From: Clavibacter michiganensis
GTDB lineage: Bacteria > Actinomycetota > Actinomycetes > Actinomycetales > Microbacteriaceae
Direction: 5' to 3'
Assembly (NCBI RefSeq): GCF_021216655.1
Contig: NZ_CP080437.1
Span: forward strand, 2,542,001-2,606,000
Length of the DNA: 64,000 bases
The notes beneath the pieces are model-generated. The model saw nothing but the letters and a program-made list of their open reading frames with translations, was not told the origin of the DNA and did no database searches. The position numbers and the translations under genes are program-made. This document shows, piece by piece, positions 51,941 to 60,660 of this stretch; positions within the stretch are counted from its first letter, which is position 1, and every line of letters begins with the position of its first letter.

Positions 51941-52678
51941 ATGGGCAGCACGCTGAGCTCGGCCGCACGCGACGACGAGCAGGCGGTGCCCGGCGACGCA
52001 CCCCGCGTGCTCCGCGTCTTCGTGGTCGACGAGGAGGCGCCCATCACGCAGCTGCTGTCGCTCGCGCTGCGGATGGAGGGCTGGGACGTGCGCGTCTTCG
52101 CCACCGGCCGAGCCGCGATCGACGCCGCCGTCGAGGACGCGCCCGACGCGATCCTGCTCGACATGACGCTGCCCGACGTCTCGGGCGTGGAGGTCGTCGG
52201 CGAGCTGCGGCGCGCGGGTGTCGCCAGCCCCGTCCTGTTCCTCACCGGCCGCGACTCGCTCGAGGACCGGCTCGCGGCCTTCGGCGCGGGCGCCGACGAC
52301 TACGTCACCAAGCCGTTCGGCCTCGAGGAGGTCGTCGAGACGCTGCGCGTGCTCTTCCGCCGTCGCGGCCTGGCCCCGGCGATGATCACCGCGGGCGACC
52401 TCGTGCTCGACCCGACCACGGGCGAGGCGTGGCTCGCGGGCGTGCCGCTGGAGCTGGATCCGATGGACCTCGTCGTCGTGCAGGCGCTCGCCGAGGAGCC
52501 GACGCGTCGGCTCTCCCGCCGCGAGCTCGTGCACCGGCTGACGGACGCCGGCTGGGACCTCGTCGCCCCGCGCGCGCTCCTCGACCTGCCGTCCGTGACC
52601 GGCAGCCGGGCGGGCCGCGATCAGGTCGCGCTGATCGCCGTCGCGGGCGACGACCTCGTGCTCGCGCCCGCCGTCTGA
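51941..52678 (+). CDS. Orphan response regulator with OmpR-like receiver and divergent output domain
   Basis: 245 residues. The receiver domain (residues about 24-140) has the acidic pair Asp30-Glu31, the phosphoacceptor Asp74 in ILLDMTLPD, the Thr in LFLTGRDS and Lys in DYVTKPFGL. The output half keeps only a loose winged-helix pattern (LELDPMDLVVVQALAEEP, LSRRELVHRLTDAGWD) and is poor in basic residues, so DNA binding is uncertain. No histidine kinase gene is nearby. RBS GAAGAGGA. It precedes the LPVTG surface-protein gene. Confidence 0.82.
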   Translation: MGSTLSSAARDDEQAVPGDAPRVLRVFVVDEEAPITQLLSLALRMEGWDVRVFATGRAAIDAAVEDAPDAILLDMTLPDVSGVEVVGELRRAGVASPVLFLTGRDSLEDRLAAFGAGADDYVTKPFGLEEVVETLRVLFRRRGLAPAMITAGDLVLDPTTGEAWLAGVPLELDPMDLVVVQALAEEPTRRLSRRELVHRLTDAGWDLVAPRALLDLPSVTGSRAGRDQVALIAVAGDDLVLAPAV

Positions 52679-52956
52679 CGCGCGGGCCCGCGCCGCGGTG
52701 CCCGAATGGCCGGCCAGCGGCCACCCCAATCCGGGGGCCGACGCGGCGAGTCACCCCCGCAACTCCGGGGATCAGGAGTCACACGCGTCACACTGCTCGA
52801 ATAATTTCCCCAGGTGGGTAGCAGATATCCCTACAGTCGGGAGCGGGGAGCCGAACCTCCCCGACGCGTCCTCGAGACCCCGAGCGCGTCCCCTCCACCG
52901 CACGATCGCGGCACAGCAATGGCGCGCCCGGGCGGTCCTGCACCACTGGAGCTGTC

Positions 52957-54246
52957 ATGACCCGTCCCACCCCCGCCGCAGGTCGCGGCAGGTCGTTCCG
53001 TCGCGCGGCCGCCGGCGCCTGCCTCTCGGCGTCGCTCGTGATCCTGCCCCTCGCGATGGCGCCCGCCGCCCACGCCGAGACCGCCCCCGTCGGATCCGCG
53101 CCCGTCGCCGTCGAGACGCCGGCCGTCGAGGCCTCCGCGGTCGAGACCCCGGCCGCGACGCCGACGCCCGCCGTCGAGACGCCCGCCGCCGACGCGACGC
53201 CGACCCCCGCGCCCACCGAGACCGCAGACGAGACGGCCCCCGTCGCCGACGCCCCCGTCGAGACCACGCCGACCCCGGCCGTCCCGACCGTCCCCGGCGC
53301 GCCCACGACCGGCCTCCCGACGCTCGAGCCGACCGTCCCCGTCGTCGAGCTGCCCTTCACCTGGACCACGCCCGACCGCGGCGTCGCCCTTCCGATCAAC
53401 GAAGCCGTGCCGTTCGCCGGCACCGGCACGGCGGGCAGCATCGTCACCGCGAGCTACTTCAACGCCGTGGGCGTCAAGTCGATCGCCGGCATCGGCATCG
53501 TCGGCGAGGACGGCACGTACGCGTTCCCCGCGAGCTTCACCGAGCTGCTCCAGGACTCGAAGACCGCGAGCGTCACGCTGACGCAGGTCGGCCTGGACCT
53601 CACCGTCAAGGGCGAGATCCGCGGCCTGGTGCGCTTCGCCGAGGCGCCCGTCGGCCCGTTCGTGCGCGCCGAGGCGTCGTTCTCGACCATCTCGCCGATC
53701 TCCGTGGCGCAGGCCACGAGCATCCTCGGCGGCCTCAAGGTCAACGCCACCGGCTACCTCCGCTACGAGGCCGTCGAGGTCACGGTCACGGCGCCCGACG
53801 GCCGCGTGATCCAGATCAGCGACGAGAACGGCGGCGTCGGCGTCGGCACGCGCTCGCTCAAGGACCTCGTGCGCGCCGACGTCGACGGCACCTTCGCGCA
53901 GCCGATCATCCTGTTCGGCGACATCCAGCCGGGCACCTACCAGGTGTCCGTCGCGGGCCTCGAGTCGGGCCTCACGCAGGGCGGCACGGTCGAGCTGACC
54001 GGCGAGGACGCGGGCGGACCGGTCATCCCGGGCGTGCCCACCCCGACGCCCACCGTGCCCTCGATCGACCCCGCGGGCACCGCCCCGAAGCCGATCACCA
54101 AGCCGGCCGCGCACCACGACGACACCCTGCCCGTCACGGGCACTGACGGCGCCGCGGCCCTCGGCCTCGGCGGCCTCGGCGCGCTCCTGGCGCTGGCCGG
54201 CGCGGGCACGCTCGTCGCCCGCCGCCGCATGCGCTCCGCGGAGTAG
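52957..54246 (+). CDS. LPXTG-anchored cell-surface protein
   Basis: 429 residues. Signal peptide (SFRRAAAGACLSASLVILPLAMAPAAHA, cut near residue 44), then an Ala/Pro/Thr/Val/Glu-rich stalk with VETPA-type repeats to about residue 125, then two beta-sandwich-like regions (residues about 130-350), a second Pro/Thr stalk, and a sorting signal: LPVTG at 391-395, a 25-residue hydrophobic segment and RRRMR. Sortase would link it to the wall. The middle portion may bind ligand or host. It stands alone and ends at a hairpin terminator. Confidence 0.9.
   Translation: MTRPTPAAGRGRSFRRAAAGACLSASLVILPLAMAPAAHAETAPVGSAPVAVETPAVEASAVETPAATPTPAVETPAADATPTPAPTETADETAPVADAPVETTPTPAVPTVPGAPTTGLPTLEPTVPVVELPFTWTTPDRGVALPINEAVPFAGTGTAGSIVTASYFNAVGVKSIAGIGIVGEDGTYAFPASFTELLQDSKTASVTLTQVGLDLTVKGEIRGLVRFAEAPVGPFVRAEASFSTISPISVAQATSILGGLKVNATGYLRYEAVEVTVTAPDGRVIQISDENGGVGVGTRSLKDLVRADVDGTFAQPIILFGDIQPGTYQVSVAGLESGLTQGGTVELTGEDAGGPVIPGVPTPTPTVPSIDPAGTAPKPITKPAAHHDDTLPVTGTDGAAALGLGGLGALLALAGAGTLVARRRMRSAE
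53104..53285 (+). repeat. Degenerate VETPA-type repeat in the surface-protein stalk
   Basis: The DNA codes for repeated ValGluThrProAla and ThrProThrPro units (VETPAVEA, VETPAATPTPAVETPAADATPTP), each about 12-30 bases and imperfect at the DNA level. Such repeats can expand or shrink by recombination and change stalk length. Confidence 0.6.
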
Positions 54247-54279
54247 CGGCACGGCACGACCCGCATCACGCACGACCGG

Positions 54280-54305
54280 CGGCCGGATCCCTAGGGGTCC
54301 GGCCG
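54280..54305 (+). terminator. Hairpin after the LPVTG protein gene
   Basis: CGGCCGGATCCC-TA-GGGGTCCGGCCG pairs at eleven of twelve positions with a two-base loop. It begins 34 bases after the stop codon and is followed by no T run. Confidence 0.6.
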
Positions 54306-54422
54306 TCGTCGCGTCCGCGCCGCCGCCTTGTCCCGCCCCGCGGCCTCCCCGTAGGTTTGACGCGACCCGCAACGAATCACCCGCGCGCGGATCCGCACCC
54401 CCGTATGAGACGAAGGAGTCCC

Positions 54423-55637
54423 ATGTCCGACACGCAGCCCGCAGCGACGCCCACGGAGACCGGAGGCGCCCTCGGCGTCGCGATGATCGGCCACGGGTTC
54501 ATGGGCGCCGCCCACTCGCAGGCCTGGCGCGTCGCCCCCGCGTTCTTCGACCTGCCGCTCGCGCCGCGCATGGTGTCCGCCGTCGGCCGCGACCGGGCGC
54601 GCACGCAGGAGTCCGCGGACCGCTGGGGCTGGGATCGCGCGGAGACCGACTGGCGCGCGGCCATCGAGCGCGACGACATCGACGTCGTCGACATCTGCTC
54701 GCCCGGGAGCACGCACGTCGAGATCGCGGTCGCCGCCCTCGAGGCCGGCAAGCACGTGCTGTGCGAGAAGCCGCTCGCCAACACCGTCGAGGAGGCCGAG
54801 ATCATGGCGGCCGCCGCGGAGAAGGCGGCGGCCAAGGGGATCCGCGCGATGGTCGGCTTCAGCTACCGCCGCGTGCCCGCCATCACGTTCGCGCGCGACC
54901 TCGTCGCCCAGGGCGCGATCGGCGAGCTCCGCCAGGTGCGCGCGCTCTACCTGCAGGACTGGCTGACCGACGCCGAGGGCCCGATGACGTGGCGCCTCGA
55001 CAAGGAGGCGGCGGGATCCGGCGCGCTCGGCGACATCGGCGCGCACATCGTCGACGCGGTGCAGTTCATCACGGGCGAGCAGCTCGACGCGGTCAGCGGC
55101 CTGCTCCGCACGTTCGTCGAGGAGCGCCCGCTGCTCGCCGAGACGCGCGGCCTCGGCGGCGTCGCGTCGAGCGAGCGCGGCCAGGTCACCGTCGACGACG
55201 CGGCCTACTTCACCGGCAAGCTCGCCGGCGGCGCGCTCGCCAGCTTCGAGGCGACGCGCATGGCCACCGGCCGCAAGAACGCGCTGCGGCTGGAGTTCAG
55301 CGGATCCGACGGCGCCATCTCCTTCGACCTCGAGCGCCTCAACGAGATCGAGCTGTACGACGCGACCGCGCCCGCCGACCGGCTGGGCTTCCGGCGGATC
55401 CTCGTGACCGAGCCCGAGCACCCCTACACGGCCGCGTGGTGGCCCACCGGCCACGGCCTCGGCTACGAGCACGCGTTCACCCACCAGGTGCGCGACCTCG
55501 TGCACGACATCGCCGCGGGCCAGGAGCCCCAGCCGTCGTTCGCCGACGGCCTCCGGGTGCAGCGCGTGCTCGACGCCGTGGAGCGCAGCTCGGCCGACGG
55601 CAGCGCGTGGAAGACGGTGGATCCGACCGCGAGCTGA
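54423..55637 (+). CDS. Gfo/Idh/MocA family oxidoreductase
   Basis: 404 residues. VAMIGHGFMGAAHSQAWR is the NAD-binding region, CEKPLANTVEEAE the family signature, and GDIGAHIVDAVQFITGEQ holds the catalytic Asp/His region of the substrate domain. WWPTGHGLGYEHAFTHQ near the end is typical of the inositol-2-dehydrogenase-like subgroup. AAGGAG precedes the ATG. No transporter or regulator adjoins. Third paralogue in the window. Confidence 0.87.
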   Translation: MSDTQPAATPTETGGALGVAMIGHGFMGAAHSQAWRVAPAFFDLPLAPRMVSAVGRDRARTQESADRWGWDRAETDWRAAIERDDIDVVDICSPGSTHVEIAVAALEAGKHVLCEKPLANTVEEAEIMAAAAEKAAAKGIRAMVGFSYRRVPAITFARDLVAQGAIGELRQVRALYLQDWLTDAEGPMTWRLDKEAAGSGALGDIGAHIVDAVQFITGEQLDAVSGLLRTFVEERPLLAETRGLGGVASSERGQVTVDDAAYFTGKLAGGALASFEATRMATGRKNALRLEFSGSDGAISFDLERLNEIELYDATAPADRLGFRRILVTEPEHPYTAAWWPTGHGLGYEHAFTHQVRDLVHDIAAGQEPQPSFADGLRVQRVLDAVERSSADGSAWKTVDPTAS

Positions 55638-55655
55638 CGCCCCCGGGCGCTCGCG
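55628..55655 (+). terminator. Terminator-like hairpin overlapping the oxidoreductase stop
   Basis: CGCGAGC and GCTCGCG form a 7-bp stem with an inner GCCC/GGGC stem. It overlaps the last codons and ends one base before the TACCCT box that may start the next transcript. Confidence 0.4.
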
Positions 55656-55687
55656 TACCCTGGACCGGACGACCGGGAGGCGGACGG

Positions 55688-56398
55688 GTGCAGGCACGGC
55701 AGGAGCGGACGCTGCGCGCCGCGCTGTCCGCCTTCGTCTGCACGCTCGTCACGGCGACGCTGCACGCGGCGGCCGGCGGCGGGATCCCGCATCCGCTCGT
55801 GCTGGCGCTCGCCCTCGTGCTCGGCGTCGCGCTGTGCTTCGGGCTCGGCGGCCGCCGGGTGACGCTCGCGCACCTCGTGCTCGCGATCGGCGCGACCCAG
55901 GGCGTGCTGCACGCGGCGTTCACGTTCGGGGGATCCGCGATCGGGTCCGGCCCCGGATCCGGCATGGACATGGGCGGCGCGGCCTCAGGTGCCGCGTCCG
56001 CGTCCGTCGGGCACTCCCACGCGCACGCCGCGGCCGACGCCGCGCGCGCCCTCGCCGGTCCCTCCGCGATGGCCGGGATGCCCGCCGACCACGACGGCGC
56101 CATGCTGCTCGCCCACGTGATCGCCGGCCTCGTCAGCGTCTGCTCGCTCCGCGCCGGCGCCGACGCGATCCGCCGGGTCGTGCGCGCCCTCGCCCTGCGG
56201 GTCGGCGCGGCCGTGGGCGGTGCCGTCGGGATGCTCGTCGGAGCCGCGGTGGCCCTGGCCGCCGCGCTCGCCGAGCCGGCCGCCGCACCCCGGCCGCGCC
56301 GGCTGGCGACCGACCTCCGTCCCGTGCGGCTCGAGTCGCTGCTCGCCGCGCGGATCCGCGGACGCCGCGGCCCGCCGCTCGCCGCGCTCGCCGCCTGA
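55688..56398 (+). CDS. Membrane protein with His/Met-rich loop, probable copper-related
   Basis: 236 residues from GTG 55688 (GGGAGG upstream). Four to five membrane helices; between helices 3 and 4 lies a loop rich in Met and His (GSGMDMGG, VGHSHAHAA, MAGMPADHDGAM), the kind of residues that hold copper. It precedes YcnI-like and PepSY genes. I know no family name. A role in copper handling is inferred from the loop and neighbours. Confidence 0.7.
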   Translation: MQARQERTLRAALSAFVCTLVTATLHAAAGGGIPHPLVLALALVLGVALCFGLGGRRVTLAHLVLAIGATQGVLHAAFTFGGSAIGSGPGSGMDMGGAASGAASASVGHSHAHAAADAARALAGPSAMAGMPADHDGAMLLAHVIAGLVSVCSLRAGADAIRRVVRALALRVGAAVGGAVGMLVGAAVALAAALAEPAAAPRPRRLATDLRPVRLESLLAARIRGRRGPPLAALAA

Positions 56399-56576
56399 TC
56401 CGCGCCCGCCGCTCCCCCGGAGCCCGGGCGCGGTCCCGCGCCGTCGCGCCGACCCGTCCCTCCCGCATGCCGCGCACCCCGCGGCGGTGGCCGCGGGGGT
56501 CCGTCGTCGTGCCGCCGCGCGCCTCCCGCACGCCCGGATCCCGCACGGACACCCGTGCCTCCACCGAAGGACAGCC

Positions 56577-57281
56577 ATGCCCTCCCGCACCACCCGCACC
56601 CCCTCCGCCTCGCGCCGCGTCATCGCGGGCGCCGCGGTCGGCCTCGCGCTCGCCCTGTCGGCTCCGCTCGCCGCCTCCGCGCACGTCGAGCTCGACGCCT
56701 CGTCCACCGCCCCCGCCACGCTCAGCGTCCTGACCTTCGCGGTCGGCCACGGCTGCGAGGGATCCGCCACCACGTCGCTCGCGATCCGCTTCCCCACCGA
56801 CGTGCAGGCCGTGAAGCCGACCCTCGCGCCCGGTTGGTCGGTCGCCGAGCAGGAGGCGGCCGACGCCACGACCGTCACCTACACGGCCGACACCCCGCTG
56901 CCCGACGCCCTGCGCGCGACCGTGCAGGTCGAGGCGCTGCTGCCCGTCGACGGCGCGGCCGGGGACGTCGTGACGTTCCCGACGCTGCAGACCTGCGTCG
57001 CCGGATCCACCGACTGGGCCGAGACGCCCGCCGCGGGCACCGAGCCCGACCACCCGGCGCCGGCGATCACGCTGACCGACGCCGCGAGCGGGACGGGCGG
57101 CGGCATGGCCGGCATGGGCTCCTCGGCGACGGGCACGGAGGCCGCCGCGGGCTCCACCGCCGTCACGCCCGTCGACCCGGTCGCCCGCCTCCTCGGCCTC
57201 GGCGCCCTCGTGGTGGGCGTCGTCGCCGTGATGCTCCTCACCATCGGCATGCGCCGCCCGCAGCAGGGCGGCCGTCGATGA
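56577..57281 (+). CDS. YcnI-like copper-binding protein (DUF1775), membrane anchored
   Basis: 234 residues. The signal peptide ends SAPLAASA-HVELD; cutting there exposes an N-terminal His, the first copper ligand in YcnI. The Cys-containing YcnI fold follows (TFAVGHGCEGSATTSLAIRFP, Trp in LAPGWSVAEQE, FPTLQTC). A Met/Gly linker leads to a single C-terminal helix (LLGLGALVVGVVAVMLLTIGM). It binds copper outside the membrane and is co-transcribed with the PepSY protein (4-base overlap). Confidence 0.88.
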   Translation: MPSRTTRTPSASRRVIAGAAVGLALALSAPLAASAHVELDASSTAPATLSVLTFAVGHGCEGSATTSLAIRFPTDVQAVKPTLAPGWSVAEQEAADATTVTYTADTPLPDALRATVQVEALLPVDGAAGDVVTFPTLQTCVAGSTDWAETPAAGTEPDHPAPAITLTDAASGTGGGMAGMGSSATGTEAAAGSTAVTPVDPVARLLGLGALVVGVVAVMLLTIGMRRPQQGGRR

Positions 57282-58762
57282 CCGCCGTGGACGACCGCGC
57301 GGCCGCCGCCGGTCACGCCCGGTCCGCCGACGCGCCCATCTCGACGGACGCCTCCGCCGCGACCCCCGCGGTCACCCGCCCGCAGCGCGGCTGGTTCATC
57401 CCGCTGCTGCTGCGCCTGCACTTCCTCGCGGGGATCCTCGTGGGCCCGTTCATCCTCACCGCGGCCCTGAGCGGCGCGGCCTACGCCCTCGCGCCGACGG
57501 CCGAGCAGATCGTCTACGCCGACGAGCTGCACGCGCCCGCGACCGGATCCACCGTGCCGCTCGCCCAGCAGGTCGAGGCCGCGGAGGCCGTGGTCGGCGG
57601 ATCCGGCACCCTCGTCGCCGTCCGCCCCGCCCCCGCGCCGGGCGACACGACGCGCGTCATGTTCACGGGCGACGGCCTCATCCCGAGCCAGACCCGGGCG
57701 ATCTTCGTGGATCCGGCGGACGCGTCCATCCGCGGCGACCTGCCCGTCTACGGCACGAGCGGCGCCCTGCCGCTGCGCACCGCGATCAGCCACTTCCACC
57801 GCACGCTCGGCCTCGGCGACCCCGGCCGCCTCTACAGCGAGCTCGCCGCGAGCTGGCTCGGCATCGTGACCCTCGCGGGCCTCGGCCTGTGGGCCGCGCG
57901 CTGGCGTCGGTCCCCGCGGAAGCGCGACCTCGTGCGGCCGGACGCGAAGGCCACCGGCTACCGGCGGATCCTCTCCTGGCACGCGTCGACGGGCGTGTGG
58001 CTGGTCGCGGGCGCGCTGTTCCTGTCGGCCACGGGCATCACGTGGTCGCAGTTCGGCGGGCAGAACGTGACCGACCTGCGCGCCGCGCTCAGCTGGCAGA
58101 CGCCGACGCTCACGACCGCGCTCCCGGGCGCGGGTGCCGGCGCGGCCTCGGCGGCGGATCCGCACGTCGGCCATCATGCGTCCGCCGCGCCCACGACGAC
58201 GCCCGCCGTGGATCCCGCGACCTTCGACGACGTCCTCCGCGTCGCGCGCGGCGTCAACGTCAACACGGGCCTCGTGGAGATCACGCCGCCGAAGGACGCG
58301 AGCACGGCGTGGACCGTGAGCGAGATCCAGCGCAGCTTCCCGACCGAGGTCGACCAGGTTGCCGTCGACGGCAGCACGCTCCAGGTCGTGGGCCGCACCG
58401 ACTTCGCCGACTACCCGCTGCCCGCGAAGCTCGCGCGCTGGGGGATCGACACGCACCAGGGATCCATGTTCGGGCTCCCGAACCAGCTGCTCCTCGCGGT
58501 GACCGCGCTCGGCATCGCCGCGATGGTCGTGTTCGGCTACCTCATGTGGTGGAAGCGCCGGCCGGGCGTCGCGCGCCCGGGTCGTCCGGCTCCGGCGGGC
58601 GCGCTCGTGCGGGCGCCGTGGTGGGGGATCGCGGCGGTCGTCGCGGTCGGCGTCGGCGTGGGGCTGTCCCTGCCGCTGGTCGGGATCCCGCTGGTCGGCT
58701 TCGTGCTGCTCGACGCGCTGATCACCGCGGCACGCGTGCACCGGGCGGGCGCTCCCGCCTGA
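57278..58762 (+). CDS. PepSY-domain membrane protein (PepSY_TM), iron/copper reductase-like
   Basis: 494 residues. Four membrane helices: LHFLAGILVGPFILTAALSG begins the family, WLGIVTLAGLGLWAARW, then HASTGVWLVAGALFLSATGITW and the last pair near residues 430-480. PepSY-type extracellular parts lie between. His residues at HFL, SHFHR and WHAS may bind haem or metal as in the FoxB/PiuB relatives. It completes the copper-type cluster. Confidence 0.86.
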   Translation: MTAVDDRAAAAGHARSADAPISTDASAATPAVTRPQRGWFIPLLLRLHFLAGILVGPFILTAALSGAAYALAPTAEQIVYADELHAPATGSTVPLAQQVEAAEAVVGGSGTLVAVRPAPAPGDTTRVMFTGDGLIPSQTRAIFVDPADASIRGDLPVYGTSGALPLRTAISHFHRTLGLGDPGRLYSELAASWLGIVTLAGLGLWAARWRRSPRKRDLVRPDAKATGYRRILSWHASTGVWLVAGALFLSATGITWSQFGGQNVTDLRAALSWQTPTLTTALPGAGAGAASAADPHVGHHASAAPTTTPAVDPATFDDVLRVARGVNVNTGLVEITPPKDASTAWTVSEIQRSFPTEVDQVAVDGSTLQVVGRTDFADYPLPAKLARWGIDTHQGSMFGLPNQLLLAVTALGIAAMVVFGYLMWWKRRPGVARPGRPAPAGALVRAPWWGIAAVVAVGVGVGLSLPLVGIPLVGFVLLDALITAARVHRAGAPA

Positions 58763-58811
58763 CCCGCCACGTCGGCCGGCGTCGGCCGGCGCCGGTCCGG
58801 TCCCCAGCGAC

Positions 58812-59825
58812 TCAGCGGCCGGCCGGCGCCGGCCCGGTCGACGCGGCCACGTGCAGGAGGCACGGCAGGAGCGCGTGCGGCAGCTCCGTGGCCGTGCCGT
58901 CGAGCCGCGCGAGCAGCATCTCGACGGCGAGCCGGCCGAGCTCCGGGCCCGGCGCGTCCATGGTGCTGAGGGCGGGCTCGACGAGCGCGCCCACCTCGGT
59001 GGACGACGCGAGCGACAGGATCGACACGTCCTCCGGCACGCGCCGCCCCGCCGCGTCGAGCCCCGAGATGAGGCCGCGCGCCGCCTGGTCGTTGAGCAGC
59101 ATGACCGCCGTGATCCCCGGATCCGCCGCCAGCAGCTCGCCTGCCGCCGCGCGTCCTCCCACCGGCGTCGGCGCGCATCGGGCCACGGCGCCGCCGAGAC
59201 CGCGCGCCGCCGTCTCCTGCAGGAACGCCCGCTCGGTGCGCGTCGTCGGCCCGTATCCGCGCAGCGGCCCGCGCTCGAGGTCCTCCACCATGAGCCCGAA
59301 CCGGCGGTGCCCGAGGGCCTGCAGATGGTCGATCCCGTCGGCGACGGTCCGCTCGAAGTCCATGTCGACGAAGGGCAGGTCGTGCGTGTCCGCCGTGCGC
59401 CCGATGGAGACGAACGGCACCTCGAGCGCCGCGAGCTCCCGGATGCGCGAGTCGTCCATGCGCACCTCCATCACGATGACGCCGTCGACCAGACGACCGC
59501 TCACCAGGTCGGACACGTCGTCGGGCGACGTGCCCGTGGGCCAGAGCACGAGGTGGTACCCGAGCTCGGACGCGCGCGTGGCGGCGCTCATGAAGATCTC
59601 GAGGGCGATGCGGCTGAGGCGCTGCACGTCGGCGGGGAACAGCAGCGCGACGATCCGCGTGCGCTTGCTGGCGAGCGCGCGGGCCACGACGTTGTTGCGG
59701 TAGCCGAGCTCCTGCATCGCCTCGGTGACGGCCCGCCTGGTCGGCTCGGACACGGCCTTGGTGCCGTTGACGACGAAGGAGACCGTGGCGATCGAGACCC
59801 CCGCGCGCGCGGCGACCTCTCGCAT
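58812..59825 (-). CDS. LacI family transcriptional regulator
   Basis: 337 residues. The helix-turn-helix starts at once (MREVAARAGVSIATVSFVVNGTKAVSEPTRRAV) with the hinge helix ARALASKRT at about residue 48, then the sugar-binding core (VDGVIVMEVRMDD; PFVSIGRTADTHDLPFVDMDFE; AVMLLNDQAARGLISGL). It senses a sugar. No sugar operon lies beside it, so its targets are elsewhere. The ATG at 59825 is at the helix-turn-helix itself; family members usually have a few more residues. Confidence 0.9.
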   Translation of the reverse strand: MREVAARAGVSIATVSFVVNGTKAVSEPTRRAVTEAMQELGYRNNVVARALASKRTRIVALLFPADVQRLSRIALEIFMSAATRASELGYHLVLWPTGTSPDDVSDLVSGRLVDGVIVMEVRMDDSRIRELAALEVPFVSIGRTADTHDLPFVDMDFERTVADGIDHLQALGHRRFGLMVEDLERGPLRGYGPTTRTERAFLQETAARGLGGAVARCAPTPVGGRAAAGELLAADPGITAVMLLNDQAARGLISGLDAAGRRVPEDVSILSLASSTEVGALVEPALSTMDAPGPELGRLAVEMLLARLDGTATELPHALLPCLLHVAASTGPAPAGR

Positions 59826-59887
59826 GGTCGGGATGGCGGCTCCTCGGGTTCGGGCGGCGACGGGCGGGCGATCGGCCGGTCGCGTGC

Positions 59888-60610
59888 TCAGCGTATAGCG
59901 GGCGTCGCGCGGCGGTGCGGGTCGGTCGGGGCGCGGAACCGCGAGACGAGGATGAGCGCGCCCGTGATCGCGCAGACGGCGAGCGTGAGGCCCACCACGT
60001 ACGCGGCGACCATGCCGTACCCGCCGGGAGACGAGTCCGGGTTCAGGAACCCGTACGGGTAGTAGGTGGCGGTGCGGAAGACCTCGTCGCCGGTGAACGG
60101 GCCGCGGGCGAGCGTGACGAGGATCCACGCGAGCGGGAACGCGATGACGCGGCCGATGGCGCCCGCGCGGAGCGGACGGCGGTCGGGCGCGAGGATCCAG
60201 TCGAGCAGCACGATCAGGGGCACGGCGACGTGCACGATCTGATCCGCCCAGTCGAGCTTCAGCGGCTCCGGCTGGGGCTGGCCGCGCAGCAGCGCGTTCC
60301 AGACGATGCCCGTGATGACGAGGTAGACGGTGGAGGCGAGCCGCAGCGTGACCCAGCCGGCCCCCGGATCCGCCACGCGGCCCCGTGCCAGCCGCACGCC
60401 GCCGACGATCAGCACGACCGCGCCGAGCAGGTTCGCGTCGACGGTGAAGAACAGGGCGAAGTCGAGCGACTTCCCGGCGATGCCGGTGACGCCGAGGTCC
60501 TGCCAGTAGGCGTAGTTGACGTGGTACTGGGCGATGACGCCGATGACGGCGGCGATCGCGGTGGCGATGCGGACGACGGAGAAGAGGATGCGCACGGATG
60601 AGGTTCCCAC
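59888..60610 (-). CDS. Pr6Pr family membrane protein
   Basis: 240 residues with six helices. FALFFTVDANLLGAVVL, VYLVITGIVWNALLRG, DWADQIVHVAVPLIVLLDWILAPDRRPL, and FPLAWILVTLARG then YPYGFLNP match the Pr6Pr pattern (N-L in helix 2, H-P and D-W in helix 4, YPY-FL after helix 5). Function not known. I use the GTG at 60610; GTG 60595 is possible. It lies 50 bases after the glycosyltransferase on the same strand. Confidence 0.82.
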   Translation of the reverse strand: MGTSSVRILFSVVRIATAIAAVIGVIAQYHVNYAYWQDLGVTGIAGKSLDFALFFTVDANLLGAVVLIVGGVRLARGRVADPGAGWVTLRLASTVYLVITGIVWNALLRGQPQPEPLKLDWADQIVHVAVPLIVLLDWILAPDRRPLRAGAIGRVIAFPLAWILVTLARGPFTGDEVFRTATYYPYGFLNPDSSPGGYGMVAAYVVGLTLAVCAITGALILVSRFRAPTDPHRRATPAIR

Positions 60611-60660
60611 GATCTCGCCCCCGCCACCGCCGGGCGTCCCCGGTCGCGTGGTCGGGCCGC

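Noticed and set aside
58771..58840. GC-rich palindromic repeats (GTCGGCCGGC twice, GGCCGGCGCCGG twice) between the PepSY and LacI genes
   Set aside because: They may act as a terminator, but the second copy lies in LacI codons for Pro/Ala/Gly and such G+C-rich repeats arise easily here; no unique stem is preferred.
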